64,000 nt of DNA from JBDGYE01 sp039584255 (GCA_039584255.1 JBDGYE010000009.1:1-64000), one strand, 5' to 3'; counted from the first letter of the stretch, positions 8,661-17,817 are shown. Notes: a model not told the origin generated them from the sequence alone. A program made the numbers and translations.

Positions 8661-9524
8661 TTACGCGCTCGCGCGCCAGAATCCCTCGAGCGCCTCTCCG
8701 TGGTCGGAGTTCCGAAGCTTGTCGAAGGCCCGGTTGCGGATCTGCCGAATGCGCTCGCGGGTGACGCCCAGCAGCTCGCCGATCTGCTCGAGCGTCATCT
8801 CCTCACCGTCATCCAGGCCGTAATACAGCACCAGGATCTTGCGCTCCCTCTCGGTGAGGTATTTCTCGAACATCCTCTCCAGGAACTCACGCCGCGCCTG
8901 GGACTCGACGTCGACTTCGATGTCAGCCTCATCGGCGCCGGAGAACCGCTCCCCGAACGAAGCGCTGTCGCGATCCGACTTGTCCAGCGGCGCATCGAGA
9001 CTGAGCTCCGCGGAGGCGACCCGGCGAAGCGCCCGGACCGTCTCGACCGGCTCCTTCATCTCCTCGGCGATCTCCCTGTCTGTCGGAGAGCGCCCCAGCT
9101 TCTGCGTGAGCGCGGTCTCCGTCCGCGACAGCTTGACCAGGTTTGAGTTCTGGTTCAGCGGGATGCGTACGGAGCGCGTCTGCTCGGCCAGCGCCTGAAG
9201 CACGGTCTGCCGGATCCACCAAACGGCGTAGGAGATGAACTTCACCCCCTTGTCTGGATCGAACTTCTTGACCGCCTTCAGCAGTCCCTCGTTCCCGATG
9301 CAGACCAGCTCCGCGAGGTTCAGCCCGCGGCCCTGGTACTTCTTCACGTAAGAGATCACGAAGCGCAGGTTGGCCGTGACGAGGCGCTCGGCGGCGGATC
9401 GATCACCTGCGCGGGCCCGACGGGCTATCTCGCGCTCTTCTCCCGGATCCTCGATGAGCGGATACCGCTCCACGTCCTGGAGGTACTGGTCAAACGAGTC
9501 GAGAGCTCGTGCGTCGAAGAACAT
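8661..9524 (-). CDS. rpoD: RNA polymerase sigma-70 family factor, RpoD/SigA type
   Basis: 287 residues from the preferred ATG at 9524; an in-frame ATG at 9653 would add 43 low-complexity residues. The preferred start gives the compact length typical of Bacteroidetes-style primary sigma factors. Region 1.2 begins near residue 7 (FDQYLQDVERYPL). Region 2 contains NLRFVISYVKKYQGRGL and the promoter-melting segment KFISYAVWWIRQTVLQALAEQ. Region 3 follows after RIPLNQ, and region 4.2 has the helix-turn-helix GVTRERIRQIRNRAFDKLR. Region 1.1 is absent. It is either the primary or a closely related group 2 sigma factor; no other sigma gene is in the window to compare. A GGGAGG lies just before the chosen start. 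Confidence 0.82.
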   Translation of the reverse strand: MFFDARALDSFDQYLQDVERYPLIEDPGEEREIARRARAGDRSAAERLVTANLRFVISYVKKYQGRGLNLAELVCIGNEGLLKAVKKFDPDKGVKFISYAVWWIRQTVLQALAEQTRSVRIPLNQNSNLVKLSRTETALTQKLGRSPTDREIAEEMKEPVETVRALRRVASAELSLDAPLDKSDRDSASFGERFSGADEADIEVDVESQARREFLERMFEKYLTERERKILVLYYGLDDGEEMTLEQIGELLGVTRERIRQIRNRAFDKLRNSDHGEALEGFWRASA

Positions 9525-9747
9525 TTCCCTCCCGTCGGACACGCTATCGAGATGAAAAGAGCGAGCCGGCGGCGCGTTCTGATCCCGCACCTGCCGACCC
9601 GCCCGCATGCCTACAGCGCGTTCCGTGTTTCTTCCTCGGGTCACCCGGGTCACTCCGCGTGCTCCATCTCACCAAGGTAAGACTCCTGCGGTGAGGCCCG
9701 GAAGCCTCCAAGCGAGCCTCATACCTGTCTGTTCAGGGAATGTTCCC

Positions 9748-10359
9748 TCACTCCCTGAGAGCCTCCTTGAGCCAGCGTTGGTTCTCCGGCGAGAGCCACT
9801 CGCTCTCCCCGGAATCCGTCGCCGGAGGACCGGCGGCGTCTTCGGCATCCAGCCTGAGCTCCGGGCCGGTCTCAGCGCGCTCACCCGCACCCGCGGTAGC
9901 CCACTTGCGCAGGCGCCCCCTCAGAATGGCGGCTCCAAGAAGCAGCGCCACCAGCGGAAGAAGGTAGACCACCAGGTTGATGCCCTGCGCCGGGGGCTTG
10001 AGGAGAATCCACTCTCCATAGCGGCTGACGAAGTATGCCTTTACCTCCTCCGGCGTCTCTCCCGCGGCCAGGCGTTCACGGACCACATCCTGCATCTCAC
10101 GCGAGAGCTCCGCGTTGGATTCCAACACCGACTGGTTGCGGCAGACTGGACAGCGCAGCTCCGCCGCTACTTCCGCCGCCCGCGCGTCCAATTCAGCTGC
10201 TGCCGGATCCGTCAGCTCCGAGCGTGGACTCGCCGAGTCGGCTACCGATGGTTCCTCCGGAGTCACCTCCTGCGCCGGCGCCGTGACGCCCGACCAGAGG
10301 ATCACCGCCACAGCCGCCAGACTTGCCGCAGGGGCACTCGCACGCCCGTGCCGCCTCAC
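9748..10359 (-). CDS. ccmH: Cytochrome c maturation protein CcmH
   Basis: 203 residues. An exported N terminus (signal or anchor at residues 9-28) is followed by the periplasmic CcmH domain with the LRCPVC motif, C70 and C73, and then a membrane segment and an acidic C-terminal tail. CcmH reduces apocytochrome CXXCH thiols so that heme can be attached. GTG 10359 overlaps the stop of the upstream ccmG gene in a GTGA arrangement, a strong sign of translational coupling and the reason for this start. It is the last gene of the ccm operon. No CcmI-type TPR extension is seen. Confidence 0.9.
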   Translation of the reverse strand: MRRHGRASAPAASLAAVAVILWSGVTAPAQEVTPEEPSVADSASPRSELTDPAAAELDARAAEVAAELRCPVCRNQSVLESNAELSREMQDVVRERLAAGETPEEVKAYFVSRYGEWILLKPPAQGINLVVYLLPLVALLLGAAILRGRLRKWATAGAGERAETGPELRLDAEDAAGPPATDSGESEWLSPENQRWLKEALRE

Positions 10360-10916
10360 AGGCCCGCCTCCGCAGATGCGGCGGTCGAAGGGATTGGGCC
10401 CGCGATCAGGGAGTCCATCATGGTCCTGACCAGCTGCCAATCCACCGGCCCGACCTTCTTGTATCCGATCTGGCCGTCCCTTCCAATAAAGAAGCTCTCC
10501 GGTACGCCGTAAACCCCGAAGTCGATCGCGGTTCGCTGCGATGGGTCCTTCAGGTGGAGCCAATCTCCTCCGAGTTGCGCGAGAAACCGCCGCGCGTTCG
10601 CCTCCGTGTCCTGATATATCACCCCGACGACGACTGCTTCGGAATCGTCATACGTGTCGTCGGCGAGCCTCAGCACCTCGTGCTCGGCACGGCACGGAAT
10701 GCACCACGAAGCCCAGAAGTTGAGGAGAACGGCCTTCCCCTCCAGCTCCGCCATCGAGAGTGAGTCACCGCCAAGCGTTTCGAGCCTAAACGCCGGCGCC
10801 TCCATTCCCTCGAGTGGGGTGGGCAGTACGTAGGTGTCCCGCGTCAGTCCGAAGGTGAGCAGGCCCAGAATCGGGACCGCCACCAGCGGAAGCAGCCAGC
10901 GAAGTCTCCCCTTCAT
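10356..10916 (-). CDS. ccmG: CcmG/DsbE thioredoxin-like protein of cytochrome c maturation
   Basis: 186 residues. One N-terminal membrane anchor (about residues 5-24) precedes a periplasmic TlpA/ResA-type thioredoxin domain with the active site NFWASWCIPC (C72 and C75) and a YGVPESFFIG cis-proline loop. CcmG keeps apocytochrome or CcmH thiols reduced. It sits between ccmF and ccmH and overlaps ccmH by 4 bases. The GVPE loop is characteristic of the CcmG branch rather than general ResA. Confidence 0.92.
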   Translation of the reverse strand: MKGRLRWLLPLVAVPILGLLTFGLTRDTYVLPTPLEGMEAPAFRLETLGGDSLSMAELEGKAVLLNFWASWCIPCRAEHEVLRLADDTYDDSEAVVVGVIYQDTEANARRFLAQLGGDWLHLKDPSQRTAIDFGVYGVPESFFIGRDGQIGYKKVGPVDWQLVRTMMDSLIAGPIPSTAASAEAGL

Positions 10917-10926
10917 GCCGCCCTCC

Positions 10927-12954
10927 TCAGACGGTCACCGCCTCTTCTTTCGGACTCGCCGCCTCCGTGGCAACTGCCGCGGCTGCCGGAACGAACTCAG
11001 GCCGTCGGCTCTTCCTCTGTGGTGCCACCGCGAGGATCGCTCCCAGTGCCACTATCATCCCACCGATCCAGAGCCAGGGAACGGCCGGGTTGACGATCGC
11101 ACGCACGGTGGCGTGCGCTCCCTCTTCGGCGTCGAAGGACATGAGTGTAAGGTACAGGTCTTCTTTGAGGCTGGACCGCACGGCCGGTGTGGCGATGGGC
11201 TGCTCGGAGTTCGGATAGTAGTTCATCCGCGGCTGCATGGGCCCGAGCTCCTCACCTTCGTGAAAGACGGTCAAGGTGGCGCCAACGACAAACCGCTGCG
11301 GCTCCTCCCGTCCCCACACCTCGTCGAATCGGATGCCGTAGGCACCTAGCAGCATCGCCTCGCCGCTCCGAAGCGTCGCCTCGCGCTCGAATCGCCAGCT
11401 TCCGGAAATGGCCAGTGCTACGATGATGATCACGATCCCCGTGTGTACGATGTAGCCTCCGTAGCGACGGCTGTTTCTCGTGAGGATCTGTCCGAAGGCA
11501 CGCACGGAGGACACGCCGGCGATGCGTCGGCGCGCCTGGACTCCCTTCCGGAACTCCTCGACGATCGTCGTCATGACGAAGCCGGCAAAGGCGAAGGTGA
11601 GCAGCGGGTAGACCCGGCGGACTCCCAGGAGCAGGCCGACGACCAGCACGATCGATCCGACCGCGGTCGGCAGCCAGAATGCTCCGCGAATCCTCTCCGC
11701 CGTCGTCCTTCGCCACGGCAGCGCGGGGCCGACTCCCATGAGAAACAGGAGGAGGAGCCCCAGCGGAACGGTGACCATGTTGAAGTACGGTGGACCGACG
11801 CTGACCCGGTTGCCGTTCACCGCCTCTACGATCAGGGGGAACGTCGTCCCCAGAAGCACGGTGAACGTGAAGGCGACGAACACGAGGTTGTTGAGGATGA
11901 AGGAACTCTCCTTGGACACGACGGCGTCCAACGAGCCGGGTGCGTAAAGGCGATCAGAGCGCCACGCGATCAGCACCAGCGAGGCCACCATTACGATAGC
12001 GATGAAGGCCAGGAAGAGCGGGCCGATCACCCCCTCAGTGAAGGCGTGCACCGAGTCCAGGATTCCCGAGCGGGTGAGGAACGTCCCGAACAGGGTGAGC
12101 AGAAAGGTGCCTATGATCAGGCTCAGATTCCACGTCTTCAACATCCCGCGCCGTTCCTGCACCATCACCGAGTGGAGGAAAGCAGTGGCCGTCAGCCACG
12201 GCAGAAACGAGGCGTTCTCCACGGGATCCCAGGCCCAGTAGCCGCCCCATCCCAGCACCTCGTACGACCACCAGCCTCCGGCCAGGATCCCGACCGAGAG
12301 GAAGGCCCAGGGCGCCACCGTCCAGCGGCGCGTGGCGCGAATCCACTCCTCGTCCAGCTTCCCCGCGAGCAGGGCTCCGATGGCGAAGGAGAAGGGAACC
12401 GCGAGACCTACGTACCCCAGGTACAGCATCGGTGGGTGCAGCCCCATCAGTGGATGGTTCTGAAGCAGCGGATTGGGGCCCGGTCCGTTAGCTGGAACCG
12501 GGAACACCTCGCCGAAGGGGCTCGCGGCCGTGGCCAGGAGACCGAAGAAGAAGATTCCGACGATACCCATGACGCCTTCGGCGAACGGCACGAGTCGCGA
12601 GAGTGAGCGTCGGTTCACGAACGCGAACAGGGCGCCGTAACCGGCGAGGATCCATCCCCAGAACAGGATCGATCCCTCGAGACTGCTCCACAGGGATATC
12701 GCCGTGTAATAGAGCGGCGTCTCGCGGCTCCCGACCTTGGCCACGTATTCGACGCTGAAGTCATGGGTGAGGAGCGCGGTCTCCATGGCGGCGACCGCAA
12801 CGGTCATCGCACCGAAGATGAAGTACGTCCCATACCGGGCCGCCCTGATCAGGGCCGGACGCCTGCTGAACCCCGCAACCACCCCGACTACGGCGACGGC
12901 CAGGGCTCCCAGGAGCGCCGCCGTGACGGCGGCACTTCCGATGATGTTCAGCAT
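10927..12954 (-). CDS. ccmF: Heme lyase subunit CcmF
   Basis: 675 residues with many membrane helices, the usual CcmF size. The tryptophan-rich heme-handling motif is present (GGYWAWDPVENASFLPWL), as is the early motif SLEGSILFWGWIL. It receives heme from CcmE and, with CcmH and CcmG, ligates it to the apocytochrome on the outer face of the cytoplasmic membrane. The cytoplasmic C-terminal tail is Ala/Glu-rich. It starts 7 bases after the ccmE stop and is followed 10 bases later by ccmG. Confidence 0.95.
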   Translation of the reverse strand: MLNIIGSAAVTAALLGALAVAVVGVVAGFSRRPALIRAARYGTYFIFGAMTVAVAAMETALLTHDFSVEYVAKVGSRETPLYYTAISLWSSLEGSILFWGWILAGYGALFAFVNRRSLSRLVPFAEGVMGIVGIFFFGLLATAASPFGEVFPVPANGPGPNPLLQNHPLMGLHPPMLYLGYVGLAVPFSFAIGALLAGKLDEEWIRATRRWTVAPWAFLSVGILAGGWWSYEVLGWGGYWAWDPVENASFLPWLTATAFLHSVMVQERRGMLKTWNLSLIIGTFLLTLFGTFLTRSGILDSVHAFTEGVIGPLFLAFIAIVMVASLVLIAWRSDRLYAPGSLDAVVSKESSFILNNLVFVAFTFTVLLGTTFPLIVEAVNGNRVSVGPPYFNMVTVPLGLLLLFLMGVGPALPWRRTTAERIRGAFWLPTAVGSIVLVVGLLLGVRRVYPLLTFAFAGFVMTTIVEEFRKGVQARRRIAGVSSVRAFGQILTRNSRRYGGYIVHTGIVIIIVALAISGSWRFEREATLRSGEAMLLGAYGIRFDEVWGREEPQRFVVGATLTVFHEGEELGPMQPRMNYYPNSEQPIATPAVRSSLKEDLYLTLMSFDAEEGAHATVRAIVNPAVPWLWIGGMIVALGAILAVAPQRKSRRPEFVPAAAAVATEAASPKEEAVTV

Positions 12955-12961
12955 CGGGGCC

Positions 12962-13414
12962 TCATGACGTGCCTTCGGGCTTCACAAGCGACTCGTACAT
13001 CTCCTGCGGCGTGCGCTCGTCATGCGGCGGCTCGTACTCGTTGGAGTGTTTCACCATCAGGTTGGTGGCCTCGAAGACTCCGTCCTCTCGGTACCGTCCC
13101 TCCACCACCACGCCGATTCCCTCCTTGAACATTGCCGGCGGTGCGCCGGTGCTCTTGACCTGCACCTCGCTCAGGCTGTCCTGTACGACGAAACGGAGGT
13201 CGAGCGTCTCGGCGTTCCACGAGCGGGAGCCGGGCTTCACCTGGCCTCCCAGGCGAAGGGGTTGATCCACTACGTCGGCGGCCCGCGCCTGCAGCTCGCT
13301 CGGGGTGAGGAAGTAAACCACGTTCTCGCTCAGGCCGCCCACGATCAGCACCGCGATCGCCGCGACGATGGCAACGATGCCGAGGCCGGCCCAGAGTTTC
13401 TTCGATCTTCCCAT
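12962..13414 (-). CDS. ccmE: Heme chaperone CcmE
   Basis: 150 residues: one N-terminal membrane anchor (residues 9-27) and a periplasmic OB-fold domain. The covalent heme-binding histidine is H123 in VKHSNEY, with the partner tyrosine Y127, giving the classical HXXXY motif rather than the cysteine variant of some archaea and deltaproteobacteria. It carries heme from the CcmABCD complex to CcmF. Its gene lies 52 bases downstream of the CcmD-like gene. Confidence 0.94.
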   Translation of the reverse strand: MGRSKKLWAGLGIVAIVAAIAVLIVGGLSENVVYFLTPSELQARAADVVDQPLRLGGQVKPGSRSWNAETLDLRFVVQDSLSEVQVKSTGAPPAMFKEGIGVVVEGRYREDGVFEATNLMVKHSNEYEPPHDERTPQEMYESLVKPEGTS

Positions 13415-13466
13415 AAGAAGCCCAAACCTTGTCTCACATCCGGCAACTTCGTCCCGGATGATCGTG

Positions 13467-13712
13467 TCAACTTGTCCCAGGATCTCCCGGGCTCTTCTCC
13501 GGACCCTTTACTGCTCCGAACGCCGCCAGCGCCCGGTACGTCAATTCACACCGCCGCCGCAGCCTGAACGTGTAGCCCAGCAGGACGGCCCAGGTGAGCC
13601 CGTAGCCCGCGACAACGAATCCCCGGTTGTCCATTCCCGTTCGGGTGGCGTACAGCCACAGCAGGATCAGGGCCACTGCAAGAACGGCGAAAACCAGCCG
13701 TGACTTAGCCAT
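13467..13712 (-). CDS. ccmD: CcmD-like small membrane protein
   Basis: 81 residues, two predicted membrane helices. The second (about residues 32-50, GFVVAGYGLTWAVLLGYTF) followed by RLRRR matches the CcmD pattern of an aromatic-glycine helix capped by a basic cytoplasmic stretch. CcmD helps release holo-CcmE from CcmC and CcmAB. The extra N-terminal hydrophobic helix (residues 5-23) and the length are unusual, as CcmD is normally a single-span protein. Position between ccmC and ccmE and an 8-base overlap with ccmC are the strongest support. Confidence 0.68.
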   Translation of the reverse strand: MAKSRLVFAVLAVALILLWLYATRTGMDNRGFVVAGYGLTWAVLLGYTFRLRRRCELTYRALAAFGAVKGPEKSPGDPGTS

Positions 13713-14382
13713 GATACGCCACTCGCTGTTCGAGTTCCCCCTCCAGCCTCGCCAGCCGGATCCGGCGGATCATCAGGAAGACGTAGACCGCCGTGAAAGC
13801 CGCCACGTTGAACAGCAGTGTCCACAGAATCTCGGACGCCACCGACCTCGGGCTCGAAGGCGGCTGATGGAGCGTTCGCCACCACACCACCGAGAGATAG
13901 ACTATCGGAACGTTGGCGAAGCCAATGATCCCTACGATGGCCGCCCACCGCGCCCGCTTCTCGGGATCGTCGGCGAAGCTCCTGATTGCCAGATAGCCGA
14001 CGTAGATGGCCAGCAGGATGGCCGTGGTGGTGAGTCGCGGATCCCAGGTCCACCACACGCCCCATGTCGGCTTACCCCACATCATCCCCAGAGCGAGGGT
14101 GAGAACCGTGAACACGACGCCAACCTCGGCCGAGGCGACCGCGACCCGATCCCAGCGCGGATCCCGCTGCATCAGGTAGAGGATGCTCATCACGAACACC
14201 ACGAAGAAGGCCAGAAAGGCCAGCCAGGCGGCGGGAACGTGCACGTACATGAGACGCTGCACGTTCCCCTGGGCCGCGTCCGCGCTGACCAGGAACAGCC
14301 CCGCCGCGCCGCCCACGATCATCACGATCAGAGCGAGCACGCCGAAGAATCTCTCAACGCCCGACTCCTTCCCCACTCTCAT
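13705..14382 (-). CDS. ccmC: Heme handling protein CcmC
   Basis: 225 residues from ATG 14382, six membrane helices. It contains the CcmC/CcmF-family tryptophan motif MWGKPTWGVWWTWDPRLT in the second outer loop, with histidines in flanking helices (YVHVPAAW and RTLHQP). CcmC loads heme onto CcmE. The start overlaps the ccmB stop as ATGA, which decides it over an in-frame upstream GTG at 14415. Confidence 0.94.
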   Translation of the reverse strand: MRVGKESGVERFFGVLALIVMIVGGAAGLFLVSADAAQGNVQRLMYVHVPAAWLAFLAFFVVFVMSILYLMQRDPRWDRVAVASAEVGVVFTVLTLALGMMWGKPTWGVWWTWDPRLTTTAILLAIYVGYLAIRSFADDPEKRARWAAIVGIIGFANVPIVYLSVVWWRTLHQPPSSPRSVASEILWTLLFNVAAFTAVYVFLMIRRIRLARLEGELEQRVAYHG

Positions 14383-15050
14383 TCCTCCAGGGCAATCGGG
14401 AAGATCCAAGTGCAAATGACGAAAAAGATTACGTCGAACGCCGCGAGGAGGCGAATCCAGAGTCCGATCTCACCCATCGCATCGCCCCCCACCACGAGCG
14501 TCGTCGCGTTAACGGCGCCGAGCAAGACCGGTACCAGGGCTGGAAGGAGCAGCAGCGGCAGCATCACCTCCCTGGCGCGGAGGTTGACGGTCAAGGCAGC
14601 GTAGAAGGTTCCCACGATGGAGAATCCGATCGTGCCGAGTACGGCAACGCCTGCCATGGGCGCTGCGTGCGGCCACAACTCAATCTGGAACAGGATCGCC
14701 GAGAGGGGAATGAGAACCGCCTCGACCAGCAGAAGGATGATGATGTTGCCGATCAGCTTCCCCAGGTAGATGGCGCGGAGGTCACCTGGATAGAGCTTGA
14801 GCCCCTCCACGCCGCCGCTCGTCTCCTCGCTCTGGTAGGTCCGGCTGAGAGAGAGGATTCCCGTGAAGGCGATACCCACCCACAGAACGCCGCCGGAGAC
14901 CTTCCGCAGCAACTCGGTGTCGGCGCCCAGTGCGAAGCTGAAGATGAACAGCACAAGGGCCGCGAAGAATACCATCGCGTTGAAGCTCTGCTTCGTTCGG
15001 CCCTCGATGAGGAGGTCCTTCCAGACGATCGCCCAAGCGCGGTCCAGCAT
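14379..15050 (-). CDS. ccmB: Heme exporter membrane subunit CcmB
   Basis: 223 residues with six hydrophobic segments, typical CcmB. The N terminus AWAIVWKDLLIEGRTKQ and the loop SEETSGGVEGLKLYPGD are family hallmarks. It is the membrane subunit paired with the CcmA ATPase; the complex uses ATP to release heme-loaded CcmE from CcmC. The start touches the ccmA stop in a one-base overlap, and the 3' end overlaps ccmC by 4 bases. Confidence 0.94.
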   Translation of the reverse strand: MLDRAWAIVWKDLLIEGRTKQSFNAMVFFAALVLFIFSFALGADTELLRKVSGGVLWVGIAFTGILSLSRTYQSEETSGGVEGLKLYPGDLRAIYLGKLIGNIIILLLVEAVLIPLSAILFQIELWPHAAPMAGVAVLGTIGFSIVGTFYAALTVNLRAREVMLPLLLLPALVPVLLGAVNATTLVVGGDAMGEIGLWIRLLAAFDVIFFVICTWIFPIALEE

Positions 15051-15739
15051 CAGTCCACCTCGTGCCGGCTCGAGAGGTGCTCGAGAGGTTCCCCGCCCGG
15101 TGGGAGTATCTCCAGTCTCCCCTTGTGTAGCACGGCCGTCTGCTCCGCCGCCCGCACCGCCTCACCGTCCTGGTGCGAGGCGAGTAGGACTGTCGTGCCG
15201 CCGTCCTTGAATTCTCTGACGATCGCGTCCACGAGGGCCGTTCCCTCGGCGTCGAGTCCCGAGTACGGCTCGTCCATGAGCGCCACCTCCAGCGGCCGCA
15301 CCAGCAGCTGAGCCAGGGCTAGGCGCTTGCGCATACCGGTGGAGAAAGTGCGCACCCGCTGGTCCGCGACGTCCGCCAGACCGACCCTTTCCAGGACCGC
15401 TAGGGCGGCCTCCCGGTCCGCCTTGAGGCCGGCCATGCGGGTCGTGAAGTCGAGGTTCTCCCTGGCCGTCAGGTCGTCATAGAGGTAGCCGCGGACGGTG
15501 AACAGGCCCGTTCGGAGTCGGATCTCGTCCGGTGACTCGCGGACGGAATGGCCCATCACGATCGCGTCCCCAGCCGACGGCTTGAGGAGCGTGGCGACGA
15601 CCTTGAGAAGTGTCGTCTTTCCAGCGCCGTTAGGTCCGACCAGGCACAGTGTTGTGCCCTTCTCCACGCGTGCCGAGGCGTCGCGGAGAGCCCAGTTCCA
15701 CCCGAATCGCTTGGAGAGGCGGTGCAGCTCCAGGGCCAC
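15050..15739 (-). CDS. ccmA: Heme exporter ATP-binding subunit CcmA
   Basis: 229-residue ABC ATPase. Walker A is VGPNGAGKTTLL near residue 34, the signature is FSTGMRKRLALAQLL, and Walker B is VALMDEPYSGLD. The variant signature FSTGMRKR rather than LSGGQ is seen in many heme-export and ABC-2 type ATPases. It is the first gene of the minus-strand ccm operon and is followed without a gap by ccmB, which is what identifies it as CcmA rather than a generic ABC subunit. Confidence 0.9.
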   Translation of the reverse strand: MALELHRLSKRFGWNWALRDASARVEKGTTLCLVGPNGAGKTTLLKVVATLLKPSAGDAIVMGHSVRESPDEIRLRTGLFTVRGYLYDDLTARENLDFTTRMAGLKADREAALAVLERVGLADVADQRVRTFSTGMRKRLALAQLLVRPLEVALMDEPYSGLDAEGTALVDAIVREFKDGGTTVLLASHQDGEAVRAAEQTAVLHKGRLEILPPGGEPLEHLSSRHEVD

Positions 15740-15827
15740 CGACGGTTTCGGTAACGCCGACGCCGCGTGCCGGCGTTGCGGCGCGATCAGCGGCCTCCTC
15801 TGCCCTCACCTGCGGAACAGGCGCGGC

Positions 15828-16370
15828 TCATCCGCCGCCCTCGTCGCCGGCGGGTTGCAGTCGCTCCATCCGCCGGAGGAGGTTGTTGCCGTAGTTCTGC
15901 ACGTACTGCCAGGCCGGGTGTGCCCCGGGAACAGTGCGCATGGCCGCCCACTGAGCGGGCTCGGTGGGGAGGTTCACGGGGTGGTAGAGAGCCTCCACGT
16001 AGAGCAGAGTGCCTCCACGCTCGGGCATGGCCCAGAACATCAGCTTGATCCACTTCTCCGGCTCCGACAGATGGCCGAACGTGACGGAGTCCAGGACCCT
16101 CGGAACGTAGATCCAGTCCGACTCCATCTTGGCCACGTTCGCCGTATCGTCGACCGTCCGCTGGAACCAGCGTGCCATGATCCCGTCGTTCCGCAGGACC
16201 TCCCACGATATCTGGATGACCGTGTCCGCCGGTGCGGCGACTCGCAGGACCGTGGCGCTTCTGGATGGGCCTCGCTGGATCCCCTGGCTCCCGCTGCCGG
16301 ACGAGCAGGCGCCGAATACACCGGCGGCCAGACCGAGTACCAGCCAACGCTGCGTGCGGGAATCGAACAT
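15828..16370 (-). CDS. Hypothetical lipoprotein
   Basis: 180 residues. A signal sequence with lipobox FGAC (cysteine at residue 22) is followed by a Ser/Gly-rich tether, so it is predicted to be lipid-anchored. The mature part is compact, with a Trp/Tyr-rich alpha-beta pattern (RTVDDTANVAKMESDWIYVPR, HPAWQYVQNYGNNLLRRME). I do not recognise the family. An excellent AGGAGG ribosome-binding site precedes the ATG. It lies 88 bases upstream of ccmA on the same strand and could be in the same transcript, but nothing else links it to cytochrome c. Confidence 0.72.
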   Translation of the reverse strand: MFDSRTQRWLVLGLAAGVFGACSSGSGSQGIQRGPSRSATVLRVAAPADTVIQISWEVLRNDGIMARWFQRTVDDTANVAKMESDWIYVPRVLDSVTFGHLSEPEKWIKLMFWAMPERGGTLLYVEALYHPVNLPTEPAQWAAMRTVPGAHPAWQYVQNYGNNLLRRMERLQPAGDEGGG

Positions 16371-16599
16371 GCTTGCCTCCTCCTTGAAGGGCGCACCGTA
16401 CCCACCCCGGCCTCTGATCGATGCACGTGGTTATGCTACATTGCACTCCGTGACGCAACCTTTCTTGAGCACCGGGCCGCGGCTCCTCCCGAGCGCTGGA
16501 AAGCCGGCCCGTCGCCACCTAAGTTCGCAGCCTTGGAGAACCGATTCTCGGGAGGCACGGCGCGTGCGCGCGCTCCCGACCCACACAGGAGAGACGGTC

Positions 16600-17817
16600 G
16601 TGGACCTGACGGATGTGGCGAGCCTCTCGGCGCCTGATGGGGAGAAGATCCTGCTGCTGGTGGTGGACGGGCTCGGCGGTCTGCCGCTGGAGCCGGGGGG
16701 ACTCACCGAGCTGGAGACGGCCCGCACCCCCAACCTCGACGCCCTGGTTGCCGTGGGAGACTTGGGACTGCACACGCCAGTCGCGCCCGGCATCACTCCC
16801 GGGAGCGGGCCGGGTCACCTGGCGCTGTTCGGCTTCGACCCGCTCCGCTACAGCATCGGGCGCGGCGTCCTATCGGCCCTCGGGATCGAGTTTCCGCTGC
16901 AGCCGGGTGACGTCGCGGCGCGCGGCAACCTGTGCACCGTGGACGACGCCGGGCTTGTCATGGATCGCCGGGCAGGTCGTATACCCACGGAGGAGGCAGC
17001 GCCTCTCTGCGAGCTGCTGGCCGGGATACAGGTAGAGGGCGCGGAGGTCTTCGTTCAGCCGGTGAAGGAGCACCGGTTTCTGCTGGTGCTCAGGACGGCC
17101 GAGCCGAGCGGCGCCGAGATCGGCGACACGGATCCGGGACGGGCCGGTCTCCCGCCTCGGGAGGTGAGGGCCGACAGTCCGGTATCGGCTCCCGCCGCCG
17201 CGGCCGCCCGCGCCTGGCTCAGCCAGGTTCCGGATGTGCTCGCTGGGCAGCCGCGTGCCAACATGGCGCTCCTTCGGGGCTTCGCGGCCCTGCCGGACTG
17301 GCCACGCTTTCCGGACGTGTTCCGGATGCGGTCCGTGGCCGTCGCGGCCTATCCGATGTACCGGGGGGTGGCGCGGCTGGTAGGAATGGACGCCGTCACC
17401 GTCGAAGAGTCACTGGACGCCCTGGTGGAAGCCGTGGAGAGCCGGTTGGAGGAGTACGACTTCTTCTTCCTGCACGTGAAGGGGACGGACAAGGCGGGCG
17501 AGGACGGCGACTTCGATCGTAAGGTCCGGATCATCGAGGAGGTGGATGCCCTGGTGCCGAAGCTTCGGAAGACCGGCATAGGAGTGCTGTTGGTTACCGG
17601 GGACCACTCCACGCCCGCCCTGATGAGGAGCCACAGCTGGCACCCGGTGCCGTTCCTACTGGCCGGTGGGCCCGGAAGAGGGTGGGACCCGGGTGCGAGG
17701 CCGGGGAAGTTCGGAGAAACGGACTGCGGGCGAGGCTCGCTGGGCCGGATCAGGGGCTGCGAGCTCATGCCGCTGGCGGCGGCCCGTGCCGGGAGACTGG
17801 GCAAGTACGGAGCGTAG
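16600..17817 (+). CDS. apgM: 2,3-bisphosphoglycerate-independent phosphoglycerate mutase, archaeal type
   Basis: 405 residues in the alkaline-phosphatase superfamily. The metal and nucleophile sites are visible: LLLVVDGLGG near residue 20, the serine-containing loop SGPGHLALFGFDPLRYSIGR at about residues 69-88, HVKGTDKAGEDGD near 290, and GDHSTPALMRSHSWHPVPFLL in the C-terminal part. This is the ApgM branch, which interconverts 3- and 2-phosphoglycerate without cofactor. GTG 16600 is the start supported by an AGGAGA site 7 bases upstream; the long open frame further upstream runs antisense to the lipoprotein gene and is not coding. It stands alone, divergent from the lipoprotein and ccm genes. 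Confidence 0.92.
   Translation: MDLTDVASLSAPDGEKILLLVVDGLGGLPLEPGGLTELETARTPNLDALVAVGDLGLHTPVAPGITPGSGPGHLALFGFDPLRYSIGRGVLSALGIEFPLQPGDVAARGNLCTVDDAGLVMDRRAGRIPTEEAAPLCELLAGIQVEGAEVFVQPVKEHRFLLVLRTAEPSGAEIGDTDPGRAGLPPREVRADSPVSAPAAAAARAWLSQVPDVLAGQPRANMALLRGFAALPDWPRFPDVFRMRSVAVAAYPMYRGVARLVGMDAVTVEESLDALVEAVESRLEEYDFFFLHVKGTDKAGEDGDFDRKVRIIEEVDALVPKLRKTGIGVLLVTGDHSTPALMRSHSWHPVPFLLAGGPGRGWDPGARPGKFGETDCGRGSLGRIRGCELMPLAAARAGRLGKYGA

Noticed and set aside
16129..16599. N-terminal extension of the phosphoglycerate mutase
   Set aside because: The upstream frame is antisense to a lipoprotein gene, and a ribosome-binding site fits GTG 16600, which gives the normal ApgM length.
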